64,000 nt of DNA from Xiphydria camelus (taxonomy: Eukaryota; Arthropoda; Insecta; Hymenoptera; Xiphydriidae), in the NCBI GenBank assembly GCA_963678675.1, contig OY783191.1, forward strand, positions 29,160,955 to 29,224,954, in the 5' to 3' direction. The number at the start of each line of letters is the position of its first letter. The first letter of the stretch is position 1. The translations under genes were made by a program, and so were the position numbers. Below, piece by piece: positions 23,199 through 36,489 of this stretch. A model generated the notes under the pieces. That model had not been told where the DNA came from. It made no database searches and worked only from the letters and a program-made list of their open reading frames with translations.

Positions 23199-26100
23199 TT
23201 CTACGCAAGTTAGTTCTATATAAACATATGTAAATACGTATATTTATACCTGTACGCGTCGGTTTCGCGGTACGCTTTGTACGCAAAAGATGGTTATTCC
23301 GGATCTCAAACTAATTCATTAGAGCTCAATAGCTTCTCGGCTCAATGAGCTAAGATCAAAACTGTGTATACCGCCCCAGAGTGCAGCGAGTCAATGGGAA
23401 ACAGGGAAAAAATAAAAAACTCGCGTGATTACCGATATGACATTTAACTAAAATAGTATCTTCTAAAAATGGATATTGCATTTCTACGCAAGTTAGTTCT
23501 ATATAAACATATGTAAATACGTATATTTATACCTGTACGCGTTGGTTTCGCGGTACGCTTTGTACGCAAGATTGTTATTCCGGATCTCAATCTAATTCAT
23601 TAGAGCTCAATAGCTTCTCGGCTCAATGAGCTAAGATCAAAAGTTTGTATACCGCCGCACAGTGCAGCGAGTCAATGGGAAACAGAGAAAATATCCAAAA
23701 CTCGCGTGATTACCGATATGACATTTAACTAAAATAGTATCTTCTAAAAATGGATATTGCATTTCTACGCAAGTTAGTTCTATATAAACATATGTAAATA
23801 CGTATATTTATACCTGTACGCGTCGGTTTCGCGGTACGCTTTGTACGCAAGATGGTTATTCCGGATCTCAATCTAATTCATTAGAGCTCAATAGCTTCTC
23901 GGTTCAATGAGCTAAGATCAAAAGTGTGTATATCGCCGCAGAGTGCAGCGAGTCAATGGGAAACAAGGAAAAAATAAAAAACTCGCGTGATTACCGATAT
24001 GACATTTAACTAAAATAGTATCTTCTAAAAATGGGTATTGCATTTCACGCAAGTTAGTTCTATATAAATTACACATCTGCAAATACGTTGGTATTTATCC
24101 ATGTGGGGGTCGGTTTCGCGGTACGCTTTGTACGCAAGATGGTTATTCCGGATCTCAAACTAATTCATTAGAGCTCAATAGCTTCTCGGCTCAATGAGCT
24201 AAAATCAAAAGTGTGTATACCGCCGCAGAGTGCAGCGAGTCAACGGGAAACAAGGAAAAAATAAAAAACTCGCGTGATTGCCGATATGACATTTAACTAA
24301 AATAGTATCTTCTAAAAATGGATATTGCATTTCTACGCAAGTTAGTTCTATATAAACATATGTAAATACGTATATTTATACCTGTACGCGTCGGTTTCGC
24401 GGTACGCTTTGTACGCAAAAGATGGTTATTCCGGATCTCAAACTAATTCATTAGAGCTCAATAGCTTCTCGGCTCAATGAGCTAAGATCAAAAGTGTGTA
24501 TACCGCCGCAGAGTGCAGCGAGTCAATGGGAAACAGGGAAAAAATAAAAAACTCGCGTGATTACCGATATGACATTTAACTAAAATAGTATTTTCTAAAA
24601 ATGGATATTGCATTTCTACGCAAGTTAGTTCTATATAAACATATGTAAATACGTATATTTATACCTGTACGCGTTGGTTTCGCGGTAAGCTTTGTACGCA
24701 AGATTGTTATTCCGGATCTCAATCTAATTCATTAGAGCTCAATAGCTTCTCGGCTCAATGAGCTAAGATCAAAAGTTTGTATACCGCCGCACAGTGCAGC
24801 GAGTCAATGGGAAACAGAGAAAATATCCAAAACTCGCGTGATTACCGATATGACATTTAACTAAAATAGTATCTTCTAAAAATGGATATTGCATTTCTAC
24901 GCAAGTTAGTTCTATATAAACATATGTAAATACGTATATTTATACCTGTACGCGTCGGTTTCGCGGTACGCTTTGTACTCAAGATTGTTATTCCGGATCT
25001 CAGTCTAGTTCATTAGAGCTCAATAGCTTCTCGGCTCAACGAGCTAAGATCAAAAGTGTGTATACCGCCGCAGAGTGTAGCGAGTCAATGGGAAACAAGG
25101 AAAAAATAAAAAACTCGCGTGATTACCGATATGACATTTAACTAAAATAGTATCTTCTAAAAATGGATATTGCATTTCTACGCAAGTTAGTTCTATATAA
25201 ACATATGTAAATACGTATATTTATACCTGTACGCGTCGGTTTCGCGGTACGCTTTGTACTCAAGATTGTTATTCCGGATCTCAATCTAATTCATTAGAGC
25301 TCAATAGCTTCTCGGCTCAATGAGCTAAGATCAAAAGTGTGTATACCGCCGCACAGTGCAGCGAGTCAATGGGAAACAGAGAAAATATCCAAAACTCGCG
25401 TGATTACCGATATGACATTTAACTAAAATAGTATCTTCTAAAAATGGATATTGCGTTTCACGCAAGTTAGTTCCGTATAAATTGCACATCGGCAAATACG
25501 TTGGTATTTATCCATGTACGGGTCGGTTTCGCGGTACGCTTTGTACGCAAGATGGTTATTCCGGATCTCAGTCTAGTTCATTAGAGCTCAATAGCTTCTC
25601 GGCTCAATGAGCTAAGATCAAAAGTGTGTATACCGTCGCACAGTGCAGCGAGTCAATGGGAAACAGAGAAAATATCCAAAACTCGCGTGATTACCGATAT
25701 GACATTTAACTAAAATAGTATCTTCTAAAAATGGATATTGCATTTCTACGCAAGTTAGTTCTATATAAACATATGTAAATACGTATATTTATAACTGTAC
25801 GCGTCGGTTTCGCGGTACGCTTTGTACGCAAAAGATGGTTATTCCGGATCTCAAACTAATTCATTAGAGCTCAATAGCTTCTCGGCTCAATGAGCTAAGA
25901 TCAAAAGTGTGTATACCGCCGCAGAGTGCAGCGAGTCAATGGGAAACAGGGAAAAAATAAAAAACTCGCGTGATTACCGATATGACATTTAACTAAAATA
26001 GTATCTTCTAAAAATGGATATTGCATTTCTACGCAAGTTAGTTCTATATAAACATATGTAAATACGTATATTTATACCTGTACGCGTTGGTTTCGCGGTA

Positions 26101-27443
26101 CGCTTTGTACGCAAGATTGTTATTCCGGATCTCAATCTAATTCATTAGAGCTCAATAGCTTCTCGGCTCAATGAGCTAAGATCAAAAGTTTGTATACCGC
26201 CGCACAGTGCAGCGAGTCAATGGGAAACAGAGAAAATATCCAAAACTCGCGTGATTACCGATATGACATTTAACTAAAATAGTATCTTCTAAAAATGGAT
26301 ATTGCATTTCTACGCAAGTTAGTTCTATATAAACATATGTAAATACGTATATTTATACCTGTACGCGTCGGTTTCGCGGTACGCTTTGTACTCAAGATTG
26401 TTATTCCGGATCTCAATCTAATTCATTAGAGCTCAATAGCTTCTCGGCTCAATGAGCTAAGATCAAAAGTGTGTATACCGCCGCACAGTGCAGCGAGTCA
26501 ATGGGAAACAGAGAATATATCCAAAACTCGCGTGATTACCGATATGACATTTAACTAAAATAGTATCTTCTAAAAATGGATATTGCGTTTCACGCAAGTT
26601 AGTTCCGTATAAATTGCACATCGGCAAATACGTTGGTATTTATCCATGTACGGGTCGGTTTCGCGGTACGCTTTGTACGCAAGATGGTTATTCCGGATCT
26701 CAGTCTAGTTCATTAGAGCTCAATAGCTTCTCGGCTCAATGAGCTAAGATCAAAAGTGTGTATACCGCCGCACAGTGCAGCGAGTCAATGGGAAACAGAG
26801 AAAATATCCAAAACTCGCGTGATTACCGATATGACATTTAACTAAAATAGTATCTTCTAAAAATGGATATTGCATTTCTACGCAAGTTAGTTCTATATAA
26901 ACATATGTAAATACGTATATTTATACCTGTACGCGTCGGTTTCGCGGTACGCTTTGTACTCAAGATTGTTATTCCGGATCTCAATCTAATTCATTAGAGC
27001 TCAATAGCTTCTCGGCTCAATGAGCTAAGATCAAAAGTGTGTATACCGCCGCACAGTGCAGCGAGTCAATGGGAAACAGAGAATATATCCAAAACTCGCG
27101 TGATTACCGATATGACATTTAACTAAAATAGTATCTTCTAAAAATGGATATTGCGTTTCACGCAAGTTAGTTCCGTATAAATTGCACATCGGCAAATACG
27201 TTGGTATTTATCCATGTACGGGTCGGTTTCGCGGTACGCTTTGTACGCAAGATGGTTATTCCGGATCTCAGTCTAGTTCATTAGAGCTCAATAGCTTCTC
27301 GGCTCAATGAGCTAAGATCAAAAGTGTGTATACCGCCGCACAGTGCAGCGAGTCAATGGGAAACAGAGAAAATATCCAAAACTCGCGTGATTACCGATAT
27401 GACATTTAACTAAAATAGTATCTTCTAAAAATGGATATTGCAT
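23199..27443 (+). repeat. 15-monomer derivative of the 13-monomer repeat (4245 bp)
   Basis: Order is b* 23199, c 23482, d 23763, e 24044, f 24331, g 24614, h 24895, a 25176, i 25457, b 25744, c 26027, a 26308, i 26589, a 26876, i 27157. It is the 13-monomer unit plus one extra a-i pair, and 4245 minus 3677 equals 568, the length of the pair. The e unit carries GAGCTAAAATC, also found in the next copy but not the previous one. Confidence 0.93.
26308..27443 (+). repeat. Tandem duplication of the 568 bp a-i pair
   Basis: The pair 26308-26875 (a then i) is followed directly by a second pair at 26876-27443. By eye the two are identical, including AGAGAATATATCC in a and AGAGAAAATATCC in i. This accounts for the whole length difference between the 13- and 15-monomer units. 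Confidence 0.92.
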
Positions 27444-30400
27444 TTCTACGCAAGTTAGTTCTATATAAACATATGTAAATACGTATATTTATACCTGTAC
27501 GCGTCGGTTTCGCGGTACGCTTTGTACGCAAAAGATGGTTATTCCGGATCTCAAACTAATTCATTAGAGCTCAATAGCTTCTCGGCTCAATGAGCTAAGA
27601 TCAAAACTGTGTATACCGCCCCAGAGTGCAGCGAGTCAATGGGAAACAGGGAAAAAATAAAAAACTCGCGTGATTACCGATATGACATTTAACTAAAATA
27701 GTATCTTCTAAAAATGGATATTGCATTTCTACGCAAGTTAGTTCTATATAAACATATGTAAATACGTATATTTATACCTGTACGCGTTGGTTTCGCGGTA
27801 CGCTTTGTACGCAAGATTGTTATTCCGGATCTCAATCTAATTCATTAGAGCTCAATAGCTTCTCGGCTCAATGAGCTAAGATCAAAAGTTTGTATACCGC
27901 CGCACAGTGCAGCGAGTCAATGGGAAACAGAGAAAATATCCAAAACTCGCGTGATTACCGATATGACATTTAACTAAAATAGTATCTTCTAAAAATGGAT
28001 ATTGCATTTCTACGCAAGTTAGTTCTATATAAACATATGTAAATACGTATATTTATACCTGTACGCGTCGGTTTCGCGGTACGCTTTGTACGCAAGATGG
28101 TTATTCCGGATCTCAATCTAATTCATTAGAGCTCAATAGCTTCTCGGTTCAATGAGCTAAGATCAAAAGTGTGTATATCGCCGCAGAGTGCAGCGAGTCA
28201 ATGGGAAACAAGGAAAAAATAAAAAACTCGCGTGATTACCGATATGACATTTAACTAAAATAGTATCTTCTAAAAATGGGTATTGCATTTCACGCAAGTT
28301 AGTTCTATATAAATTACACATCTGCAAATACGTTGGTATTTATCCATGTGGGGGTCGGTTTCGCGGTACGCTTTGTACGCAAGATGGTTATTCCGGATCT
28401 CAAACTAATTCATTAGAGCTCAATAGCTTCTCGGCTCAATGAGCTAAAATCAAAAGTGTGTATACCGCCGCAGAGTGCAGCGAGTCAACGGGAAACAAGG
28501 AAAAAATAAAAAACTCGCGTGATTGCCGATATGACATTTAACTAAAATAGTATCTTCTAAAAATGGATATTGCATTTCTACGCAAGTTAGTTCTATATAA
28601 ACATATGTAAATACGTATATTTATACCTGTACGCGTCGGTTTCGCGGTACGCTTTGTACGCAAAAGATGGTTATTCCGGATCTCAAACTAATTCATTAGA
28701 GCTCAATAGCTTCTCGGCTCAATGAGCTAAGATCAAAAGTGTGTATACCGCCGCAGAGTGCAGCGAGTCAATGGGAAACAGGGAAAAAATAAAAAACTCG
28801 CGTGATTACCGATATGACATTTAACTAAAATAGTATTTTCTAAAAATGGATATTGCATTTCTACGCAAGTTAGTTCTATATAAACATATGTAAATACGTA
28901 TATTTATACCTGTACGCGTTGGTTTCGCGGTAAGCTTTGTACGCAAGATTGTTATTCCGGATCTCAATCTAATTCATTAGAGCTCAATAGCTTCTCGGCT
29001 CAATGAGCTAAGATCAAAAGTTTGTATACCGCCGCACAGTGCAGCGAGTCAATGGGAAACAGAGAAAATATCCAAAACTCGCGTGATTACCGATATGACA
29101 TTTAACTAAAATAGTATCTTCTAAAAATGGATATTGCATTTCTACGCAAGTTAGTTCTATATAAACATATGTAAATACGTATATTTATACCTGTACGCGT
29201 CGGTTTCGCGGTACGCTTTGTACTCAAGATTGTTATTCCGGATCTCAGTCTAGTTCATTAGAGCTCAATAGCTTCTCGGCTCAACGAGCTAAGATCAAAA
29301 GTGTGTATACCGCCGCAGAGTGTAGCGAGTCAATGGGAAACAAGGAAAAAATAAAAAACTCGCGTGATTACCGATATGACATTTAACTAAAATAGTATCT
29401 TCTAAAAATGGATATTGCATTTCTACGCAAGTTAGTTCTATATAAACATATGTAAATACGTATATTTATACCTGTACGCGTCGGTTTCGCGGTACGCTTT
29501 GTACTCAAGATTGTTATTCCGGATCTCAATCTAATTCATTAGAGCTCAATAGCTTCTCGGCTCAATGAGCTAAGATCAAAAGTGTGTATACCGCCGCACA
29601 GTGCAGCGAGTCAATGGGAAACAGAGAAAATATCCAAAACTCGCGTGATTACCGATATGACATTTAACTAAAATAGTATCTTCTAAAAATGGATATTGCG
29701 TTTCACGCAAGTTAGTTCCGTATAAATTGCACATCGGCAAATACGTTGGTATTTATCCATGTACGGGTCGGTTTCGCGGTACGCTTTGTACGCAAGATGG
29801 TTATTCCGGATCTCAGTCTAGTTCATTAGAGCTCAATAGCTTCTCGGCTCAATGAGCTAAGATCAAAAGTGTGTATACCGTCGCACAGTGCAGCGAGTCA
29901 ATGGGAAACAGAGAAAATATCCAAAACTCGCGTGATTACCGATATGACATTTAACTAAAATAGTATCTTCTAAAAATGGATATTGCATTTCTACGCAAGT
30001 TAGTTCTATATAAACATATGTAAATACGTATATTTATAACTGTACGCGTCGGTTTCGCGGTACGCTTTGTACGCAAAAGATGGTTATTCCGGATCTCAAA
30101 CTAATTCATTAGAGCTCAATAGCTTCTCGGCTCAATGAGCTAAGATCAAAAGTGTGTATACCGCCGCAGAGTGCAGCGAGTCAATGGGAAACAGGGAAAA
30201 AATAAAAAACTCGCGTGATTACCGATATGACATTTAACTAAAATAGTATCTTCTAAAAATGGATATTGCATTTCTACGCAAGTTAGTTCTATATAAACAT
30301 ATGTAAATACGTATATTTATACCTGTACGCGTTGGTTTCGCGGTACGCTTTGTACGCAAGATTGTTATTCCGGATCTCAATCTAATTCATTAGAGCTCAA

Positions 30401-30552
30401 TAGCTTCTCGGCTCAATGAGCTAAGATCAAAAGTTTGTATACCGCCGCACAGTGCAGCGAGTCAATGGGAAACAGAGAAAATATCCAAAACTCGCGTGAT
30501 TACCGATATGACATTTAACTAAAATAGTATCTTCTAAAAATGGATATTGCAT
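27444..30552 (+). repeat. 13-monomer higher-order repeat, partial third copy
   Basis: Units are b* 27444, c 27727, d 28008, e 28289, f 28576, g 28859, h 29140, a 29421, i 29702, b 29989 and c 30272. The series is then broken: the expected a-i is replaced by h at 30553. The GAGCTAAAATC mark in e and GAGTGTAGCG in h link it closely to the copy before. Confidence 0.91.
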
Positions 30553-33500
30553 TTCTACGCAAGTTAGTTCTATATAAACATATGTAAATACGTATATTTA
30601 TACCTGTACGCGTCGGTTTCGCGGTACGCTTTGTACTCAAGATTGTTATTCCGGATCTCAGTCTAGTTCATTAGAGCTCAATAGCTTCTCGGCTCAACGA
30701 GCTAAGATCAAAAGTGTGTATACCGCCGCAGAGTGGAGCGAGTCAATGGGAAACAAGGAAAAAATAAAAAACTCGCGTGATTACCGATATGACATTTAAC
30801 TAAAATAGTATCTTCTAAAAATGGATATTGCATTTCTACGCAAGTTAGTTCTATATAAACATATGTAAATACGTATATTTATACCTGTACGCGTTGGTTT
30901 CGCGGTAAGCTTTGTACGCAAGATTGTTATTCCGGATCTCAATCTAATTCATTAGAGCTCAATAGCTTCTCGGCTCAATGAGCTAAGATCAAAAGTTTGT
31001 ATACCGCCGCACAGTGCAGCGAGTCAATGGGAAACAGAGAAAATATCCAAAACTCGCGTGATTACCGATATGACATTTAACTAAAATAGTATCTTCTAAA
31101 AATGGATATTGCATTTCTACGCAAGTTAGTTCTATATAAACATATGTAAATACGTATATTTATACCTGTACGCGTCGGTTTCGCGGTACGCTTTGTACTC
31201 AAGATTGTTATTCCGGATCTCAATCTAATTCATTAGAGCTCAATAGCTTCTCGGCTCAATGAGCTAAGATCAAAAGTGTGTATACCGCCGCACAGTGCAG
31301 CGAGTCAATGGGAAACAGAGAATATATCCAAAACTCGCGTGATTACCGATATGACATTTAACTAAAATAGTATCTTCTAAAAATGGATATTGCGTTTCAC
31401 GCAAGTTAGTTCCGTATAAATTGCACATCGGCAAATACGTTGGTATTTATCCATGTACGGGTCGGTTTCGCGGTACGCTTTGTACGCAAGATGGTTATTC
31501 CGGATCTCAGTCTAGTTCATTAGAGCTCAATAGCTTCTCGGCTCAATGAGCTAAGATCAAAAGTGTGTATACCGCCGCACAGTGCAGCGAGTCAATGGGA
31601 AACAGAGAAAATATCCAAAACTCGCGTGATTACCGATATGACATTTAACTAAAATAGTATCTTCTAAAAATGGATATTGCATTTCTACGCAAGTTAGTTC
31701 TATATAAACATATGTAAATACGTATATTTATACCTGTACGCGTCGGTTTCGCGGTACGCTTTGTACGCAAAAGATGGTTATTCCGGATCTCAAACTAATT
31801 CATTAGAGCTCAATAGCTTCTCGGCTCAATGAGCTAAGATCAAAAGTGTGTATCCCGCCGCAGAGTGCAGCGAGTCAATGGGAAACAGGGAAAAAATAAA
31901 AAACTCGCGTGATTACCGATATGACATTTAACTAAAATAGTATCTTCTAAAAATGGATATTGCATTTCTACGCAAGTTAGTTCTATATAAACATATGTAA
32001 ATACGTATATTTATACCTGTACGCGTTGGTTTCGCGGTACGCTTTGTACGCAAGATTGTTATTCCGGATCTCAATCTAATTCATTAGAGCTCAATAGCTT
32101 CTCGGCTCAATGAGCTAAGATCAAAAGTTTGTATACCGCCGCACAGTGCAGCGAGTCAATGGGAAACAGAGAAAATATCCAAAACTCGCGTGATTACCGA
32201 TATGACATTTAACTAAAATAGTATCTTCTAAAAATGGATATTGCATTTCTACGCAAGTTAGTTCTATATAAACATATGTAAATACGTATATTTATACCTG
32301 TACGCGTCGGTTTCGCGGTACGCTTTGTACGCAAGATGGTTATTCCGGATCTCAATCTAATTCATTAGAGCTCAATAGCTTCTCGGTTCAATGAGCTAAG
32401 ATCAAAAGTGTGTATATCGCCGCAGAGTGCAGCGAGTCAATGGGAAACAAGGAAAAAATAAAAAACTCGCGTGATTACCGATATGACATTTAACTAAAAT
32501 AGTATCTTCTAAAAATGGGTATTGCATTTCACGCAAGTTAGTTCTATATAAATTACACATCTGCAAATACGTTGGTATTTATCCATGTGGGGGTCGGTTT
32601 CGCGGTACGCTTTGTACGCAAGATGGTTATTCCGGATCTCAAACTAATTCATTAGAGCTCAATAGCTTCTCGGCTCAATGAGCTAAGATCAAAAGTGTGT
32701 ATACCGCCGCAGAGTGCAGCGAGTCAATGGGAAACAGGGAAAAAATAAAAAACTCGCGTGATTACCGATATGACATTTAACTAAAATAGTATCTTCTAAA
32801 AATGGATATTGCATTTCTACGCAAGTTAGTTCTATATAAACATATGTAAATACGTATATTTATACCTGTACGCGTTGGTTTCGCGGTACGCTTTGTACGC
32901 AAGATTGTTATTCCGGATCTCAATCTAATTCATTAGAGCTCAATAGCTTCTCGGCTCAATGAGCTAAGATCAAAAGTTTGTATACCGCCGCACAGTGCAG
33001 CGAGTCAATGGGAAACAGAGAAAATATCCAAAACTCGCGTGATTACCGATATGACATTTAACTAAAATAGTATCTTCTAAAAATGGATATTGCATTTCTA
33101 CGCAAGTTAGTTCTATATAAACATATGTAAATACGTATATTTATACCTGTACGCGTCGGTTTCGCGGTACGCTTTGTACTCAAGATTGTTATTCCGGATC
33201 TCAATCTAATTCATTAGAGCTCAATAGCTTCTCGGCTCAATGAGCTAAGATCAAAAGTGTGTATACCGCCGCACAGTGCAGCGAGTCAATGGGAAACAGA
33301 GAATATATCCAAAACTCGCGTGATTACCGATATGACATTTAACTAAAATAGTATCTTCTAAAAATGGATATTGCGTTTCACGCAAGTTAGTTCCGTATAA
33401 ATTGCACATCGGCAAATACGTTGGTATTTATCCATGTACGGGTCGGTTTCGCGGTACGCTTTGTACGCAAGATGGTTATTCCGGATCTCAGTCTAGTTCA

Positions 33501-36489
33501 TTAGAGCTCAATAGCTTCTCGGCTCAATGAGCTAAGATCAAAAGTGTGTATACCGCCGCACAGTGCAGCGAGTCAATGGGAAACAGAGAAAATATCCAAA
33601 ACTCGCGTGATTACCGATATGACATTTAACTAAAATAGTATCTTCTAAAAATGGATATTGCATTTCTACGCAAGTTAGTTCTATATAAACATATGTAAAT
33701 ACGTATATTTATACCTGTACGCGTCGGTTTCGCGGTACGCTTTGTACGCAAGATGGTTATTCCGGATCTCAATCTAATTCATTAGAGCTCAATAGCTTCT
33801 CGGTTCAATGAGCTAAGATCAAAAGTGTGTATATCGCCGCAGAGTGCAGCGAGTCAATGGGAAACAAGGAAAAAATTAAAAACTCGCGTGTTTACCGATA
33901 TGACATTTAACTAAAATAGTATCTTCTAAAAATGGGTATTGCATTTCACGCAAGTTAGTTCTATATAAATTACACATCTGCAAATACGTTGGTATTTATC
34001 CATGTGGGGGTCGGTTTCGCGGTACGCTTTGTACGCAAGATGGTTATTCCGGATCTCAAACTAATTCATTAGAGCTCAATAGCTTCTCGGCTCAATGAGC
34101 TAAGATCAAAAGTGTGTATACCGCCGCAGAGTGCAGCGAGTCAACGGGAAACAAGGAAAAAATAAAAAACTCGCGTGATTGCCGATATGACATTTAACTA
34201 AAATAGTATCTTCTAAAAATGGATATTGCATTTCTACGCAAGTTAGTTCTATATAAACATATGTAAATACGTATATTTATACCTGTACGCGTCGGTTTCG
34301 CGGTACGCTTTGTACGCAAAAGATGGATATTCCGGATCTCAAACTAATTCATTAGAGCTCAATAGCTTCTCGGCTCAATGAGCTAAGATCAAAAGTGTGT
34401 ATACCGCCGCAGAGTGCAGCGAGTCAATGGGAAACAGGGAAAAAATAAAAAACTCGCGTGATTACCGATATGACATTTAACTAAAATAGTATTTTCTAAA
34501 AATGGATATTGCATTTCTACGCAAGTTAGTTCTATATAAACATATGTAGATACGTATATTTATACCTGTACGCGTTGGTTTCGCGGTAAGCTTTGTACGC
34601 AAGATTGTTATTCCGGATCTCAATCTAATTCATTAGAGCTCAATAGCTTCTCGGCTCAATGAGCTAAGATCAAAAGTGTGTATACCGCCGCACAGTGCAG
34701 CGAGTCAATGGGAAACAGAGAATATATCCAAAACTCGCGTGATTACCGATATGACATTTAACTAAAATAGTATCTTCTAAAAATGGATATTGCATTTCTA
34801 CGCAAGTTAGTTCTATATAAACATATGTAAATACGTATATTTATACCTGTACGCGTCGGTTTCGCGGTACGCTTTGTACTCAAGATTGTTATTCCGGATC
34901 TCAGTCTAGTTCATTAGAGCTCAATAGCTTCTCGGCTCAACGAGCTAAGATCAAAAGTGTGTATACCGCCGCAGAGTGGAGCGAGTCAATGGGAAACAAG
35001 GAAAAAATAAAAAACTCGCGTGATTACCGATATGACATTTAACTAAAATAGTATCTTCTAAAAATGGATATTGCATTTCTACGCAAGTTAGTTCTATATA
35101 AACATATGTAAATACGTATATTTATACCTGTACGCGTCGGTTTCGCGGTACGCTTTGTACTCAAGATTGTTATTCCGGATCTCAATCTAATTCATTAGAG
35201 CTCAATAGCTTCTCGGCTCAATGAGCTAAGATCAAAAGTGTGTATACCGCCGCACAGTGCAGCGAATCAATGGGAAACAGAGAATATATCCAAAACTCGC
35301 GTGATTACCGATATGACATTTAACTAAAATAGTATCTTCTAAAAATGGATATTGCGTTTCACGCAAGTTAGTTCCGTATAAATTGCACATCGGCAAATAC
35401 GTTGGTATTTATCCATGTACGGGTCGGTTTCGCGGTACGCTTTGTACGCAAGATGGTTATTCCGGATCTCAGTCTAGTTCATTAGAGCTCAATAGCTTCT
35501 CGGCTCAATGAGCTAAGATCAAAAGTGTGTATACCGCCGCACAGTGCAGCGAGTCAATGGGAAACAGAGAAAATATCCAAAACTCGCGTGATTACCGATA
35601 TGACATTTAACTAAAATAGTATCTTCTAAAAATGGATATTGCATTTCTACGCAAGTTAGTTCTATATAAACATATGTAAATACGTATATTTATACCTGTA
35701 CGCGTCGGTTTCGCGGTACGCTTTGTACGCAAAAGATGGTTATTCCGGATCTCAAACTAATTCATTAGAGCTCAATAGCTTCTCGGCTCAATGAGCTAAG
35801 ATCAAAAGTGTGTATACCGCCGCAGAGTGCAGCGAGTCAATGGTAAACAGGGAAAAAATAAAAAACTCGCGTGATTACCGATATGACATTTAACTAAAAT
35901 AGTATCTTCTAAAAATGGATATTGCATTTCTACGCAAGTTAGTTCTATATAAACATATGTAAATACGTATATTTATACCTGTACGCGTTGGTTTCGCGGT
36001 ACGCTTTGTACGCAAGATTGTTATTCCGGATCTCAATCTAATTCATTAGAGCTCAATAGCTTCTCGGCTCAATGAGCTAAGATCAAAAGATTGTATACCG
36101 CCGCACAGTGCAGCGAGTCAATGGGAAACAGAGAAAATATCCAAAACTCGCGTGATTACCGATATGACATTTAACTAAAATAGTATCTTCTAAAAATGGA
36201 TATTGCATTTCTACGCAAGTTAGTTCTATATAAACATATGTAAATACGTATATTTATACCTGTACGCGTCGGTTTCGCGGTACGCTTTGTACGCAAGATT
36301 GTTATTCCGGATCTCAATCTAATTCATTAGAGCTCAATAGCTTCTCGGCTCAATGAGCTAAGATCAAAAGTTTGTATACCGCCGCACAGTGCAGCGAGTC
36401 AATGGGAAACAGAGAAAATATCCAAAACTCGCGTGATTACCGATATGACATTTAACTAAAATAGTATCTTCTAAAAATGGATATTGCAT
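30553..36489 (+). repeat. Mixed block of 21 monomers, containing a distant 7-monomer copy
   Basis: Units start at 30553 h, 30834 g, 31115 a, 31396 i, 31683 b, 31966 c, 32247 d, 32528 e', 32815 c, 33096 a, 33377 i, 33664 d, 33945 e, 34232 f, 34515 g/a, 34796 h, 35077 a, 35358 i, 35645 b, 35928 c and 36209 c'. The h-g order at the start reverses the usual g-h. Private changes include GTATCCCGCC at 31683, GATGGATATTCC at 34232, TGGTAAACAGG at 35645 and AAAAGATTGTAT at 35928. Confidence 0.86.
33945..35927 (+). repeat. 7-monomer higher-order repeat, distant third copy (1983 bp)
   Basis: Order e f g/a h a i b, total 1983 bp, is the same as at 2257-6222. The g/a mosaic carries the private GTAGATACG and AGAGAATATATCC marks of the copy at 4240, so it is closest to copy 2. 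The d unit before it shares AAAAAATTAAAAAC with the d unit before copy 1. The pair d plus one 7-monomer unit is thus like 1976-6222 with one whole unit missing. Confidence 0.88.
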
